From NCBI GenBank assembly GCA_903870905.1, contig CAIQEU010000008.1, forward strand, positions 1 to 54,135: DNA of 54,135 nt, in the 5' to 3' direction. Positions 17,536 to 28,594 of this stretch are shown here, piece after piece. The notes under the pieces are model-generated. The model did not search any database and was not told the DNA's origin. It was given only the letters and a program-made list of their open reading frames with translations. The position numbers and the translations under genes were made by a program. This stretch comes from an uncultured Actinomycetes bacterium. GTDB taxonomy: Bacteria; Actinomycetota; Acidimicrobiia; Acidimicrobiales; RAAP-2. Each line of letters starts with the position of its first letter. Within the stretch, counting starts at the first letter, position 1.

Positions 17536-18476
17536 TGCAGATGCGAGAGCTCCCCCGACTCACGTGGTCGAATGCGCTCATCCCCCACTTCACGTGGGCG
17601 AGCATCGTGCTCCTCCTCGGCCTCAACGCCTACATCCTCGCTACGAGGCGCGTCGCCCGCCTCGGGCGCGGCCCGTGGCCTCGCACCCGTACGTACTCAG
17701 CTCTTGCGGCCACCGTGGCGCTGTGGCTGGCCACCAACTCCATCGTCGGCGCCTACGACATGACCCTGTTCTCCATGCACATGGTCCAACACCTGCTCAT
17801 CGTGATGGTGGGAGCTGGGTTCGTGGCCGGTGCCGCACCGGTCGACCTCGTTCGTGACGCCACGAGCGGTCACCTCCACACCGTCGTCGAACGAGTGGTG
17901 CACAGCCCCCTCGGCACCTTCCTCGACCACCCCGTCGTTGGCTTCGTCGCCTACGCCGTCATGATCCCGGCCTTCCACCTCTCCTCCCTGTTCGATGTGG
18001 CGATGCGCTCCGGGGCCACGCACGCCGCTGAGGAGGTGATGTTCCTCGTCGTGGGGTACTTCTTCTGGCGACCGGTCGTCGGCGTTGAGCGAACCCGCCA
18101 CCGCCTCGCGCCAGGTCTTCGCATCATCTACCTCCTGCTCTCGGTCCCGGTCGACACCTTCACCGGACTGGCCCTCATGTCGACGACGCAGGTCGACCAA
18201 TTCAGGAGCTTCGCCACCGGGAATCGACCCTGGGGGCCAACCGTCTTGGAGGACGTCCACCAAGGGGCGGCCATCATGTGGATCTTCGGTGACCTCATCA
18301 TGATGGGCGCCATGATTCCAGCTGCGCTGGCCTGGGTCCGGGAGGATCGCCAGCACGCCGCTGCGGTCGATGCGGCGCTCGACGCAGGAGCAACCCTCGA
18401 GGAACCACCTTCGGCGTGGCTCCCGCGCCAACGCGCCGTCTTCCCCACCGCACCGCCGCCGCCAAAGAACCCGTGA
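17532..18476 (+). CDS. CtaG-type cytochrome c oxidase assembly protein (Caa3_CtaG family)
   Basis: This 314-residue polytopic membrane protein begins with LTWSNALIPHFTWASIVLLL and has conserved histidines in MTLFSMHMVQHLLIVM and VLEDVHQGAAIMWIFGDL, typical of the Caa3_CtaG family, which helps assemble copper-containing caa3-type oxidases. About seven to nine hydrophobic segments are visible. A soluble C-terminal tail is rich in Ala, Pro and Arg. ATG 17532 overlaps the GNAT stop, and the end overlaps the small membrane protein gene as GTGA. Oxidase structural genes are not in the window. Confidence 0.88.
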   Translation: MMQMRELPRLTWSNALIPHFTWASIVLLLGLNAYILATRRVARLGRGPWPRTRTYSALAATVALWLATNSIVGAYDMTLFSMHMVQHLLIVMVGAGFVAGAAPVDLVRDATSGHLHTVVERVVHSPLGTFLDHPVVGFVAYAVMIPAFHLSSLFDVAMRSGATHAAEEVMFLVVGYFFWRPVVGVERTRHRLAPGLRIIYLLLSVPVDTFTGLALMSTTQVDQFRSFATGNRPWGPTVLEDVHQGAAIMWIFGDLIMMGAMIPAALAWVREDRQHAAAVDAALDAGATLEEPPSAWLPRQRAVFPTAPPPPKNP

Positions 18477-18619
18477 ATCCAGTCCTGCGTCCGATCCTCG
18501 TGACGGTCGCTGCGATCACGGTGGTCCTCGGACTCACCACAGCGAACGGGTGGTTCTTCGTCGTCACCATGGTGGCGCTGTGGAGTGCATCATGGATCCG
18601 ACCGAGGAGACCGCAGTGA
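18473..18619 (+). CDS. Small membrane protein (48 residues), unknown function
   Basis: GTG 18473 overlaps the ctaG stop as GTGA, and its TGA overlaps the next GTG as GTGA, so it is locked between two genes of a coupled run. The peptide is hydrophobic from about residue 4 to 42 (two possible short helices broken by TTANGW) and ends in a basic tail RPRRPQ, which suggests an N-out or hairpin topology with a cytoplasmic C-terminus. It may be an accessory of the CtaG protein. No family recognised; the double overlap is the main argument that it is real. Confidence 0.65.
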   Translation: MNPVLRPILVTVAAITVVLGLTTANGWFFVVTMVALWSASWIRPRRPQ

Positions 18620-19086
18620 CCATTGTCCACGACACCATCGCCACACCGTTCGGGATGATCACCGTGGTCCGCTCTGGAGCGGCGATCTCCCGAATCGCCA
18701 TCGCCGGCCAGGCGCACCTCCCCGCTTCGGCAACCTTTGGGGCCCGTCAACGAGGTGCGGCAGCAGACGTCGCTGAGCAGCTCACTGCCTACGCCGCCAA
18801 CGATCGCCGAACCTTCGACCTCCCCCTCGCTCCCGAAGGCACACCGTTCCAGCACGAGGTCTGGAGGGCGCTCGCCGAGGTTCCCTTCGGCACCACCACC
18901 TCCTACGCCGCGCTCGCTGACGCTGTTGGCCGGCCCGGGGCGTCACGCGCCATTGGGGGAGCAGTTGGCCGAAATCCCCTGCTCATCGTCGTGCCCTGCC
19001 ACCGAGTACTGCGCAGCGGCGGTCACCTCGGCGGCTACGCCGCCGGAACCGACCTGAAGGCCCGACTGCTCAGCCTCGAAGCCTGA
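18616..19086 (+). CDS. ogt: O6-methylguanine-DNA methyltransferase
   Basis: The 156-residue protein has the suicide-enzyme active site VVPCHRV, preceded by the DNA-binding region FQHEVWRALAEVPFGTTTSYAALA and RPGASRAIGGAVGRNPL. It transfers the alkyl group of O6-alkylguanine to its own cysteine, directly repairing DNA. Length equals the Ogt-type protein without an Ada regulatory domain. GTG 18616 is chosen because GAGGAG lies just upstream (18604-18609) and it overlaps the preceding stop; an in-frame ATG at 18592 is a less likely start. Its stop lies in a bidirectional terminator hairpin. Confidence 0.92.
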   Translation: MTIVHDTIATPFGMITVVRSGAAISRIAIAGQAHLPASATFGARQRGAAADVAEQLTAYAANDRRTFDLPLAPEGTPFQHEVWRALAEVPFGTTTSYAALADAVGRPGASRAIGGAVGRNPLLIVVPCHRVLRSGGHLGGYAAGTDLKARLLSLEA

Positions 19087-19111
19087 GCGCGCTCCGCGCT
19101 GGCGCTCAGGC
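19081..19111. terminator. Bidirectional terminator overlapping both stop codons
   Basis: CCTGAGCGC (19082-19090) pairs with GCGCTCAGG (19102-19110), extended by one G-C pair on the outside. The stop of the MGMT gene (19084-19086) and that of the convergent dehalogenase gene (19106-19108) are in the two arms. Confidence 0.75.
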
Positions 19112-20023
19112 CGGGTTGGCGGCGATGCAGTCGCTGATGACGGCGACGAGCCGCTCAGATGCGTCCTCTTGGAGGAAGTGACCACCGCCCTCAATCGTCG
19201 TGTGGGCTTGGTCGGCGGTGCCGGGAACGTCGCGGAGGAAGACGTGCTCAGTGCCCTTGGTGACGGGGTCTTTGTCCGAGAAGGCCACCAACCAGGGCTT
19301 GGTGAACGCCTTCAGCACCGTCCACGCCTCGAGCTGCGCTTGGCGCTCAGGATCGTCCACGGTTGAGGGGACGAGGAGGGGGAACTGGCGCGCGCCTTCT
19401 TTGTAGGACTCATCGGGGAAGGGGGCGTCGTAGGCCGCGATCTCCTCGGGTGCGAGCTCTCGGACGGTCCCTAAGTTGATGATTATGCCCACGGGGAACT
19501 CTGGGACTTCTTGGCTCAACTTCTGCCAGTTGAGGAAGCCTTCAGTTGGGGTGCCATCGCCGGTTGGCAGACCCGTATTGGCGGTGATCACCCGAGCGAA
19601 GCGCTCTGGATGGGCAGCCACCAAGCGGAGCCCCAAGAGCCCACCCCAGTCCTGACAGAACAGGGTCACCCTTGAGAGGTTGAGCGTCGTCACCACGAGG
19701 TGGTCGAGCCAAGCAACGTGGGCGGCGTAGGTGTAGTCCGATCGGGATGCTGGCTTGTCGGACTTGCCGAACCCCACGAGGTCGGGGGCGATGACTCGGT
19801 AACCCTTGGCCACGAGGCCGGGAATCATGTGGCGGTAGAGGTAGGACCACGACGGCTCGCCGTGGAGGAGGAGCACGGTCTCGTGGGCGCCTCGTGGCCC
19901 TTCATCGACGTAGTGGACCCGGAGGGTGCCGCCATCTCCTGAGGGAACCTCGGCGTAGTGCGGTGCGAAGGGGTAGTCGAGGAGGCCCTCGAAGGACGCA
20001 TCGGGAGTGCGGAGGATGTCCAT
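19106..20023 (-). CDS. Haloalkane dehalogenase, subfamily I (DhlA-like)
   Basis: The 305-residue alpha/beta hydrolase has the dehalogenase pattern: oxyanion HGEPSWSYLYR (E56), nucleophile and halide-binding Trp in FCQDWGG (D125, W126), the acid in FSDKDPVT and the base His in GGGHFLQED (about H282). HGEP rather than HGNP, and Asp-Trp at 125-126, match the DhlA-type subfamily. Such enzymes hydrolyse carbon-halogen bonds of short haloalkanes to alcohols; natural substrates are often unknown. ATG 20023 has AGAGAGGA upstream. No dehalogenation pathway genes are near. The 92-bp gap to the ABC-F gene holds nothing recognisable. Confidence 0.88.
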   Translation of the reverse strand: MDILRTPDASFEGLLDYPFAPHYAEVPSGDGGTLRVHYVDEGPRGAHETVLLLHGEPSWSYLYRHMIPGLVAKGYRVIAPDLVGFGKSDKPASRSDYTYAAHVAWLDHLVVTTLNLSRVTLFCQDWGGLLGLRLVAAHPERFARVITANTGLPTGDGTPTEGFLNWQKLSQEVPEFPVGIIINLGTVRELAPEEIAAYDAPFPDESYKEGARQFPLLVPSTVDDPERQAQLEAWTVLKAFTKPWLVAFSDKDPVTKGTEHVFLRDVPGTADQAHTTIEGGGHFLQEDASERLVAVISDCIAANPA

Positions 20024-20114
20024 GGTGCAGCGTTCCTCTCTCGCCTGAACGACTGTGCAGGCGCCGGTCAGCCGGACACGGTGTGCGGCTACCGGCTCAT
20101 TGTGCCACGACGCC

Positions 20115-21713
20115 TCAGCGCTGCTCGACGTCGTCCATGTACTCGTCACGCCACAGGTCGTAGAACTCGTCGGGGAGGAGGACGGCGTGGGTGGGCTGGA
20201 GCGCCTCCACGAAGGCGCGTTCGTGGGACACCACGATCAAGGTCCCCTCCCAACGAGCCAACATCTCCCCAATAGCAACGACCGAGGCCGGGTCCAAGTT
20301 GTTGGTGGGTTCGTCCAAGATCAACAAGTTGTTGCGACCAGCAGCCAGCATGGCCAGACCCAGCTTGGCCCGCTCTCCACCGGACAAGGTGCCGGGGAGC
20401 TGGTCGGCACGCTCACCCGAGAGCCCGAACGACCCGAGGAGCGCTCGGCGCTCGCCATCGGTCTTCAGCACCACATCGTCCAGGTTGTCGATGGCGCGAA
20501 TGGTTCGGTCGATCTGCTCGTGCTCCTGGGCGAAGTAGCCAACCGAGGTATTGGCCCCGAGGTCAATGGACCCGGAATTGGGTGCTTGAACCCCTGCGAG
20601 GCAGCGGAGCATCGAGGACTTGCCGACACCGTTGCGACCGAGGACGACGACACGATCGCCGCGACCGACGAGGAGGTTCATCTTCCTGAGCACGACCTTG
20701 TCGCCGTAGGCAATGGCCAGATTCGTGATCTGCATGGGCACCGCTCCAGCACGGGCGGGAACGGGAAGGCGGAAGGTGACTGAGGTATCGCGCTTTCGCA
20801 CCTCGGTGCGGTTGGCCTCAATCCGCTCCACCCGACGGTCGAGAGCCTTGGCCACCTTGGCTCGCTTCTCGGTTTGGCCACGCATGGAGTCGGCCAATCG
20901 ACTGAGCCGCTCGATCTCACGCTCTTCCATCTCCGCGGCGCGCTCGCGTTGGGAGAGATCCGTCTCTCGGGCTTCTAAGAACGCCGTGTAGTTGCCCTTG
21001 TAGGCATCCAGGCGGCCGTCGCTCAGGGCCAGGACCTTGTCGATGGACTTGTCGAGGAGGGCCAGGTCGTGGCTGATGACGAGGACCGAGCCGGAGAACC
21101 GCCCGATCTCATCGAAGAGCCATCGCTTGGCCGAGACGTCTAAGTGGTTGGTGGGCTCGTCGAGCACCATGGCCTGGGGATCTTGGAACAGCACCCTGAT
21201 GAGGTCGACGCGACGTCGCTGTCCTCCAGAGAGGCTGTCCAAGTCCTCGAAGAGGAGATCTTGACGGAGACCCAAGCCGTCGGCGAGGCGGGCCATCTGC
21301 GACTCGGCTTCGTAGCCACCGGCGGCGCGGTACTGTTCTTCGAGATCGGAGAATCGGTCGATGTTGTCGGCGGAGGGGTCCTTGGCCATCTCCGTCCGAG
21401 CCGCGTTCAGGTGCTCATCGAGTACGTCGAGTCCCCGAGCGGAGAGGACGTGACTGAACCCAATGGGCTCGAGACCGAGACCCCCTTCGATGGGAACCTG
21501 GGGCAGGAACCCGAACGTCGAGGAGAAGGCCGCACGCCCCGTCGAGCGCACGTGCGCCCCGGCTTGGCCGAGGATGACCGAGAGCAGGGTGGACTTGCCC
21601 GCGCCGTTGCGACCGACGAGCCCCACCTTCTCTCCATCGGCGATCAAGGCGTTGGCGTTCTCAACGATCTTGCGGCCACCAATCTCGACGGTCAACTGCT
21701 CGATGGAGATCAC
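20115..21713 (-). CDS. ABC-F family ATPase
   Basis: The 532-residue protein has two ABC domains without membrane segments: Walker A GRNGAGKST (34-42) and signature LSGGQ (161-165) in the first, GRNGVGKSS and LSGGE in the second, each with LDEPTN(H/N)LD. The linker between (about 235-320) is charged and helical, as in translation-acting ABC-F proteins that bind the ribosomal E site. Housekeeping (EttA/Uup-like) or antibiotic-protection roles are possible; nothing here distinguishes them. GTG 21713 overlaps the CoA-transferase stop as GTGA. Confidence 0.93.
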   Translation of the reverse strand: MISIEQLTVEIGGRKIVENANALIADGEKVGLVGRNGAGKSTLLSVILGQAGAHVRSTGRAAFSSTFGFLPQVPIEGGLGLEPIGFSHVLSARGLDVLDEHLNAARTEMAKDPSADNIDRFSDLEEQYRAAGGYEAESQMARLADGLGLRQDLLFEDLDSLSGGQRRRVDLIRVLFQDPQAMVLDEPTNHLDVSAKRWLFDEIGRFSGSVLVISHDLALLDKSIDKVLALSDGRLDAYKGNYTAFLEARETDLSQRERAAEMEEREIERLSRLADSMRGQTEKRAKVAKALDRRVERIEANRTEVRKRDTSVTFRLPVPARAGAVPMQITNLAIAYGDKVVLRKMNLLVGRGDRVVVLGRNGVGKSSMLRCLAGVQAPNSGSIDLGANTSVGYFAQEHEQIDRTIRAIDNLDDVVLKTDGERRALLGSFGLSGERADQLPGTLSGGERAKLGLAMLAAGRNNLLILDEPTNNLDPASVVAIGEMLARWEGTLIVVSHERAFVEALQPTHAVLLPDEFYDLWRDEYMDDVEQR

Positions 21714-23026
21714 CAGCCCACCGCCGTTGGGGGTCGACCGAAGGTTCGAGCTGCTCGCTCGAGCTCAGTGCGGAACTCCGGGTGAGCAATTGCGGCCAGC
21801 GCTCGAGCACGCTCGGCAATGGTGCGGCCCCGGAGGTCTGCGGCACCGAACTCGGTGACGACCACCCCGGTGTGGTGTCGAGGGGTGGAGACAATGGCTC
21901 CGACCGGGTGGTGGAGAACCAAGCGACTCCGGAGCTCCCCCTTCACCGTGGCGGTCGAGGGCAGGCAGACGAGGCTGATGTCGTCGAGACCAATCTCGGC
22001 ACCAGCGACGAAGTCCTCATGACCACCCACCCCTGAGACCTGGTGGCCGTCGACCGCTTCACAGACGATCTGGCCGTAGAGGTCGACCGAGATGGCCCCG
22101 TTGATCGAGGTGAAGGCCCGGTTGCGGGCGATCACGGTGGGGTCGTTCACCAGTTCCACGGGGCAGAAGGCGACCTGTGGGTTCTGGTCCAAGAACCTGT
22201 AGAGCTCGGCGGTGCCGAGCGCGAAGGTGGTCACCGAGACCCCGTCGAGCTGCCCCTTGTTGGCGTTGGTCACCTTGCCGGCTTGGTGGAGTCGGCGGAG
22301 ACCGTCGGTGAACATCTCCGAGTGCACCCCGAAGTTCCCCTTGGGTCCACTGGCGAGATGCGCGGCCACCATGGTTGGGATCGAACCAATACCGGTCTGC
22401 AAGGTGGCCCCGTCGACCACCAACGAGGCGGCGATTTCAGCAATTTGACGGGCGACGTCGTCGGGGGCGTCTTCGGGGAGTTCGAAGAGCGAGTCCCCAC
22501 CAGCCACGACGACGTCGACGAGTTCGAGCGGAATCGTGTTCTCGTAGGGCGCGATCGAGGACGTCATGGGCAAGAGCGGGTTGTCCTCCACGATGAGGAG
22601 TCGGTTGGGATCGGTACCCGCGGCCATGAGGGCATCTCGACTCCCACCGACGTGCAGCGAGAGGTTGACCACCCCGCGTGCCGCATCGATGCGCCCGTGC
22701 ACGGCCATGACGCGCGGCGCCATACGGGCCAAGATCGGGCCCATTTGGCGGAGTCCTGCTGGCACGAGGGAGATGTGGTGGCCGAGGTCGAAGTAGGCGC
22801 GCTCGACGGGTCCGAAGAACCCGGTGCGCCACTCCACCTTCGGATGGGTCAACACGTCGTAGAGCCCGAGGAGGAGATTGCCCCCGAGCACTAAGTGCTC
22901 CCAGTCGGTTCGGCGACCGAGCGCGGTCAGGAATCTCGGTGGAAGTGCGGGCCCGAGACCGAATCCCACGAGGTCTGTCGTCCAGAGAAGCGCGGCGGCT
23001 TCATCGGGAGAACACGTGGTCGGCAT
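21710..23026 (-). CDS. Acetyl-CoA hydrolase / 4-hydroxybutyrate CoA-transferase family protein
   Basis: The 438-residue protein belongs to the class I CoA-transferase group of Cat1/AbfT type: QTGIGSIPTMVA (from about 210), the catalytic Glu in FGVHSEMFTDG (E237), and the C-terminal SGVGGHEDFVAGA oxyanion region. It moves CoA between short acids or hydrolyses acyl-CoA. Expected substrates include acetate, butyrate, succinate or 4-hydroxybutyrate. ATG 23026 is chosen since upstream in-frame sequence reads into the divergent promoter. It is coupled to the ABC-F gene and diverges from the DsbA-family gene 63 bp away. Confidence 0.88.
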   Translation of the reverse strand: MPTTCSPDEAAALLWTTDLVGFGLGPALPPRFLTALGRRTDWEHLVLGGNLLLGLYDVLTHPKVEWRTGFFGPVERAYFDLGHHISLVPAGLRQMGPILARMAPRVMAVHGRIDAARGVVNLSLHVGGSRDALMAAGTDPNRLLIVEDNPLLPMTSSIAPYENTIPLELVDVVVAGGDSLFELPEDAPDDVARQIAEIAASLVVDGATLQTGIGSIPTMVAAHLASGPKGNFGVHSEMFTDGLRRLHQAGKVTNANKGQLDGVSVTTFALGTAELYRFLDQNPQVAFCPVELVNDPTVIARNRAFTSINGAISVDLYGQIVCEAVDGHQVSGVGGHEDFVAGAEIGLDDISLVCLPSTATVKGELRSRLVLHHPVGAIVSTPRHHTGVVVTEFGAADLRGRTIAERARALAAIAHPEFRTELERAARTFGRPPTAVGW

Positions 23027-23089
23027 GGCTCTAGTCTCGCAGGCTCGCGTCGCGGGAATGGACACGGCAGTTCCGGGGTTCTGTGCTCC

Positions 23090-23737
23090 ATGGAAATTCA
23101 CGTGTGGTCCGACGTCGCCTGCCCCTGGTGCTACATCGGCAAGCGCAACTTAGAGCTCGCCCTCGAGCAGTTCTCCGGCGCAGACGACGTCACCATCTGC
23201 TGGCGGAGCTTTGAGCTTGACCCCGACGCGCCTTCGGAGCGGACGATGCCCATGCGCGACCTCCTGGCCCGGAAGTACCAGATGAGCCCGGCGCAGGTGG
23301 ATGCCACCCAGGCGCGGATCACGAGTGTCGCTTCCGAGGTTGGCCTCGAGTACCACTTGGACGACCTGCGCTCAGGCAACACCCTCGATGCCCACCGCCT
23401 CATCCACTTGGCTGCCAGCCTCGATCTCGCAGGCGCCATGAAGGAACGCTTGCTCAGGGCCTACTTCACTGAGGGACGCCTCCTCTCAGATCACCCAACG
23501 TTGATCGAACTCGCCGGCGAAGTGGGCCTCAACCCCGAACTCGTGCAGGCGATGCTTGCAAGCGATGCCTTCGTCGCCGAAGTGCGCTTCGATGAGGCCC
23601 AAGCGCAGTCGAACGGCTTCTCCGCCGTGCCAACCTTCGTCGTCGACGGTCGCTACGCGCTCTCAGGAGCACAACCTCCCGAGATGCTGCTCAAGATGCT
23701 GGAACGCGCCGCGTCTGAGCGGGAGGCTTCGGCTTAA
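23090..23737 (+). CDS. DsbA-family oxidoreductase (FrnE-like)
   Basis: The 215-residue protein has a thioredoxin fold with an inserted helical domain: active site CPWC (C11, C14) right after the first strand, then a helical part (about 60-150), and the cis-Pro region FSAVPTFVVDG. FrnE-like proteins are cytoplasmic disulfide isomerase or transferase-type enzymes related to 2-hydroxychromene-2-carboxylate isomerase. There is no signal peptide, consistent with that branch. ATG 23090 is the family start; no strong ribosome site precedes it. The 3' end overlaps gyrA by 4 bases tail to tail. Confidence 0.92.
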   Translation: MEIHVWSDVACPWCYIGKRNLELALEQFSGADDVTICWRSFELDPDAPSERTMPMRDLLARKYQMSPAQVDATQARITSVASEVGLEYHLDDLRSGNTLDAHRLIHLAASLDLAGAMKERLLRAYFTEGRLLSDHPTLIELAGEVGLNPELVQAMLASDAFVAEVRFDEAQAQSNGFSAVPTFVVDGRYALSGAQPPEMLLKMLERAASEREASA

Positions 23738-26196
23738 TCCTCAGCGGTTTCTGCTGCCACCCGAGCAACCGCGGCGACGGTCTGGCCGTCGTCAAGGCTC
23801 ATGACCCGAACGCCAGTGGCGTCTCTGCCTTGGCTGGCGATCTCGCGCACTGCGGTGCGGATGACCACACCACCAGAGGAGACGAACAAGATCTCCTCGT
23901 CGAGGTTGGCCATGAAGGCCGCGACCACCCGACCGCGAGCAGCGGTTAAGCGAATCCCGCGCACACCTTGACCACCACGAGCTTGGCGGTTGAAGCGCTC
24001 GAGCTTGGTCCGCTTGCCGTACCCGGCATCGGTCACGATCAAGATGTCGAGGTCATCACCGGCGACGTCCAAGGACACCACGGCATCACCCTGCTTCAAC
24101 TTGATGCCGCGCACCCCAGCTGCTGAGCGTCCCATGGGTCGAACGTCGTCTTCGGAGAAGCGAATGGTCATGCCTTGAGCGGTCACGCAGAACAGGTCGT
24201 CGTGTCCCGTCGTCCGCACGACACGCACCAACCGGTCGCCGTCTCGCAGGTTGAGGGCGATGAAGCCGTCGCGACGCGACTTGTCGTACTCGGAGAACGC
24301 AGTCTTCTTGACCTGACCGTCGCTCGTCACGAACATGAGGAACTGGTCCTCGGGGAAGTCGCGGGTGTCGATGATGGCTTCCACCGTCTCGCCCGGAGCG
24401 AGGGGGACGAGGTTCACCACCGCGGTGCCCTTGGCCGTGCGTTCCTTCATGGGGATCTCGTGCCCCCGGAGGCGGTAGACCTTGCCGAAGTTCGAGAACA
24501 GCAAGATGTAGGCGTGGGTGGTGGTGTGCACCACCTGGGTGACGAGGTCCTCTTCTTTGAGCTTGGCACCGGCGATGCCGCGCCCACCGCGCCCTTGGAT
24601 CTTGAAGTTCCCTGCCGCGACCGACTTGATGTAGCCCGCAGCGGTCATCGTCACGACGATCTCCTCGTCGTCGATGAGGTCCTCAGTGCCGAGTTCTCCA
24701 GGGTCGTTGACAATTTGGCTGCGTCGAGGGGTGGCGAACTTGTCGCGAATTGCCGTCATCTCCTCGGCGATCACCGCCTTCAGCATCTCCTCATCGCCGA
24801 GGATGGCTTCGAGGCCGGCGATGGTCTCCCGCAGTTGGTTCATCTCCTCATCGAGCTCAGCTCGACCGAGTCGCGTCAGGCGACCGAGGGTCATGTCCAA
24901 GATGTGGTTCGCCTGCTCCTCAGAGAAGTCATACGGCGACGTCATGAGCGCTTGCCGGGCAGCGCTGCGGTCATCAGATGCCCGAATGGTGGCGATGATC
25001 GCGTCGAGCATATCGAGGGCCTTGATGAGGCCTTCGACGATGTGGGCGCGGGCCTTGGCCTTGCGGAGACGGAACTCACTGCGACGGGTGACCACTTCGA
25101 CCTGGTGGTCGAGGTAGTGCCCGAGCACTTGGGCCAAGTTGAGCGTCCGTGGGACGTCGTCGACGAGCGCCAAGGTGTTCACACCGAAACTGGTCTGCAG
25201 CGGGGTCAACTTGTAGAGCTTGTTCAGCACCACGTTGGCGTTGGCATCGCGCTTCAGGCGAATGATGAGCTTCGGCTTCTTGCCAGCACTCGCGTTCTGG
25301 AGACCGGAGATGCCGTCGATCTCCTTGGCGTCGGAGAGCTCGGCGATCCTCGTCTCGATGGCTTCGACCGAGGTTTGGAACGGCAGTTCCGTCACCACGA
25401 TGCGGGTGCCGGACTTGTCCTCTTCAATCTCGGCGACCGCGCGCATCTTGATGGACCCGCGACCAGTGCGGAACGCGTCCATGATGCCGGCCCGGCCGAG
25501 AATCTGGGCGCCGGTTGGGAAGTCGGGGCCCTTCACGAAGGCCATCAGGTCATCAGGGGTGGCGCCGGGATTCGCGAGCAAGTGGAGCGCGGCGTCGATG
25601 ACTTCGCCCAGGTTGTGGGGAGGAATGTTGGTCGCCATACCAACGGCGATTCCCTGTGAACCGTTGACCAACAGGTTCGGGAAGCGAGCCGGGAGCACCA
25701 CGGGCTCGAGATCGGTGTTGTCGTAGTTGGCCTTGAAGTCGATGGTCTCTTCATCGATCCCCGCCATGAGCTCGAGCGCCAAGGGTGCGAGGCGACACTC
25801 GGTGTAGCGCATTGCCGCTGCGCCTTCGTCTGGACCGGTGCCACCGAAGTTGCCGTGACCGTCGATGAGCGGGTGACGCATCGAGAACTCTTGGACCATG
25901 CGCACGAGGGCGTCGTAGATGGCGGTGTCACCGTGCGGGTGGAATGTACCCATGACTTCGCCGACGACCTTGGCGCACTTTGTGTGCGGTCGGTCAGGGC
26001 GGAGTCCCTGGTCGAACATCGAGTACAGAATGCGGCGGTGGACGGGCTTCAGGCCGTCTCGCACATCGGGGAGCGCACGGGAGACGATGACCGACATCGA
26101 GTACTCGAGGAAGGATCGCTCCATCTCCTCTTGGATCTCGATGGGCTCGATGCCCGATGGCGACTCTTCTGGGGTCTCGTTGTCTGGTGGGGTCAT
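23734..26196 (-). CDS. gyrA: DNA gyrase subunit A
   Basis: This 820-residue protein is the full-length GyrA: breakage-reunion domain with the quinolone-determining region HPHGDTAIYDAL (residues 86-97), the catalytic Tyr in AAMRYTE (Y131), and six C-terminal beta-pinwheel repeats including the GyrA box QGRGGRG. It forms A2B2 with GyrB and introduces negative supercoils. Thr occupies the position of E. coli Ser83 (residue 91) and Asp that of Asp87 (residue 95). GGAGG is just upstream of the ATG, 16 bases from the gyrB stop, so the two are co-transcribed. Confidence 0.98.
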   Translation of the reverse strand: MTPPDNETPEESPSGIEPIEIQEEMERSFLEYSMSVIVSRALPDVRDGLKPVHRRILYSMFDQGLRPDRPHTKCAKVVGEVMGTFHPHGDTAIYDALVRMVQEFSMRHPLIDGHGNFGGTGPDEGAAAMRYTECRLAPLALELMAGIDEETIDFKANYDNTDLEPVVLPARFPNLLVNGSQGIAVGMATNIPPHNLGEVIDAALHLLANPGATPDDLMAFVKGPDFPTGAQILGRAGIMDAFRTGRGSIKMRAVAEIEEDKSGTRIVVTELPFQTSVEAIETRIAELSDAKEIDGISGLQNASAGKKPKLIIRLKRDANANVVLNKLYKLTPLQTSFGVNTLALVDDVPRTLNLAQVLGHYLDHQVEVVTRRSEFRLRKAKARAHIVEGLIKALDMLDAIIATIRASDDRSAARQALMTSPYDFSEEQANHILDMTLGRLTRLGRAELDEEMNQLRETIAGLEAILGDEEMLKAVIAEEMTAIRDKFATPRRSQIVNDPGELGTEDLIDDEEIVVTMTAAGYIKSVAAGNFKIQGRGGRGIAGAKLKEEDLVTQVVHTTTHAYILLFSNFGKVYRLRGHEIPMKERTAKGTAVVNLVPLAPGETVEAIIDTRDFPEDQFLMFVTSDGQVKKTAFSEYDKSRRDGFIALNLRDGDRLVRVVRTTGHDDLFCVTAQGMTIRFSEDDVRPMGRSAAGVRGIKLKQGDAVVSLDVAGDDLDILIVTDAGYGKRTKLERFNRQARGGQGVRGIRLTAARGRVVAAFMANLDEEILFVSSGGVVIRTAVREIASQGRDATGVRVMSLDDGQTVAAVARVAAETAED

Positions 26197-26212
26197 GTTC
26201 GCTCCGGCCTCC

Positions 26213-28135
<1,923 letters not shown>

Positions 28136-28282
28136 CTATCCAGTCCCATCGTCATCACCAGCGCCTCGCGGCCCGGTTCCCCGTCACGTCGCTGCAGTGT
28201 CGCACGAGGGTGCAGCACGCACCATTCGTCCATCCACCGCAGTAGGCAAGTCTACCCGATGCGTTGCTCGCCACCTCGCTCT

Positions 28283-28594
28283 TCACCGCTCCACGGTGAC
28301 GGAGATTCTGGTGGGGACCGGTATCCCAAGACTGTCAATTCCAGCCTGAATCGCCGCCCAGGACATCTTGAGGGCTGTCGCGTAGGCACCACCTTCAGTG
28401 GTGATCGTGAGGGTGCCCTCTTCGAGGCGAATGGGCCGTGAATGCGCGGCGAGCTCGTCACCAACGAGCTCCTCCCAGTGATCACACACCACGCTGAACG
28501 CGTTGGCGACCTGTGGGGTCATCCTGCCGATGAGTCGCCCGAGAGATCTCGACAGTGGGCTCGGGCCTTCTTCAGATCGACCGGAGCGAGCCAT
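28283..28594 (-). CDS. DciA-like protein (DUF721)
   Basis: The 103-residue protein has the DUF721 core around VVCDHWEELVGDELAAHSRPIRLEEGTLTI, the K-homology-like fold of DciA, the ancestral loader of the replicative helicase DnaB. Its place between recF and gyrB is the usual one in Actinobacteria. ATG 28594 is fixed by a perfect GGAGGT ribosome site 7-8 bases upstream. It overlaps the end of recF by 23 bases. The N-terminal 20 residues are charged and probably disordered. Confidence 0.9.
   Translation of the reverse strand: MARSGRSEEGPSPLSRSLGRLIGRMTPQVANAFSVVCDHWEELVGDELAAHSRPIRLEEGTLTITTEGGAYATALKMSWAAIQAGIDSLGIPVPTRISVTVER

Noticed and set aside
24175-25659. Open frame of nearly 500 codons antisense to gyrA
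   Set aside because: Mirror of gyrA codon usage with no recognisable domain.
28191-28216. GCTGCA-N14-TGCAGC repeat in the gyrB leader as a supercoiling-sensitive element
   Set aside because: Only 6-bp arms, expected by chance in this base composition.
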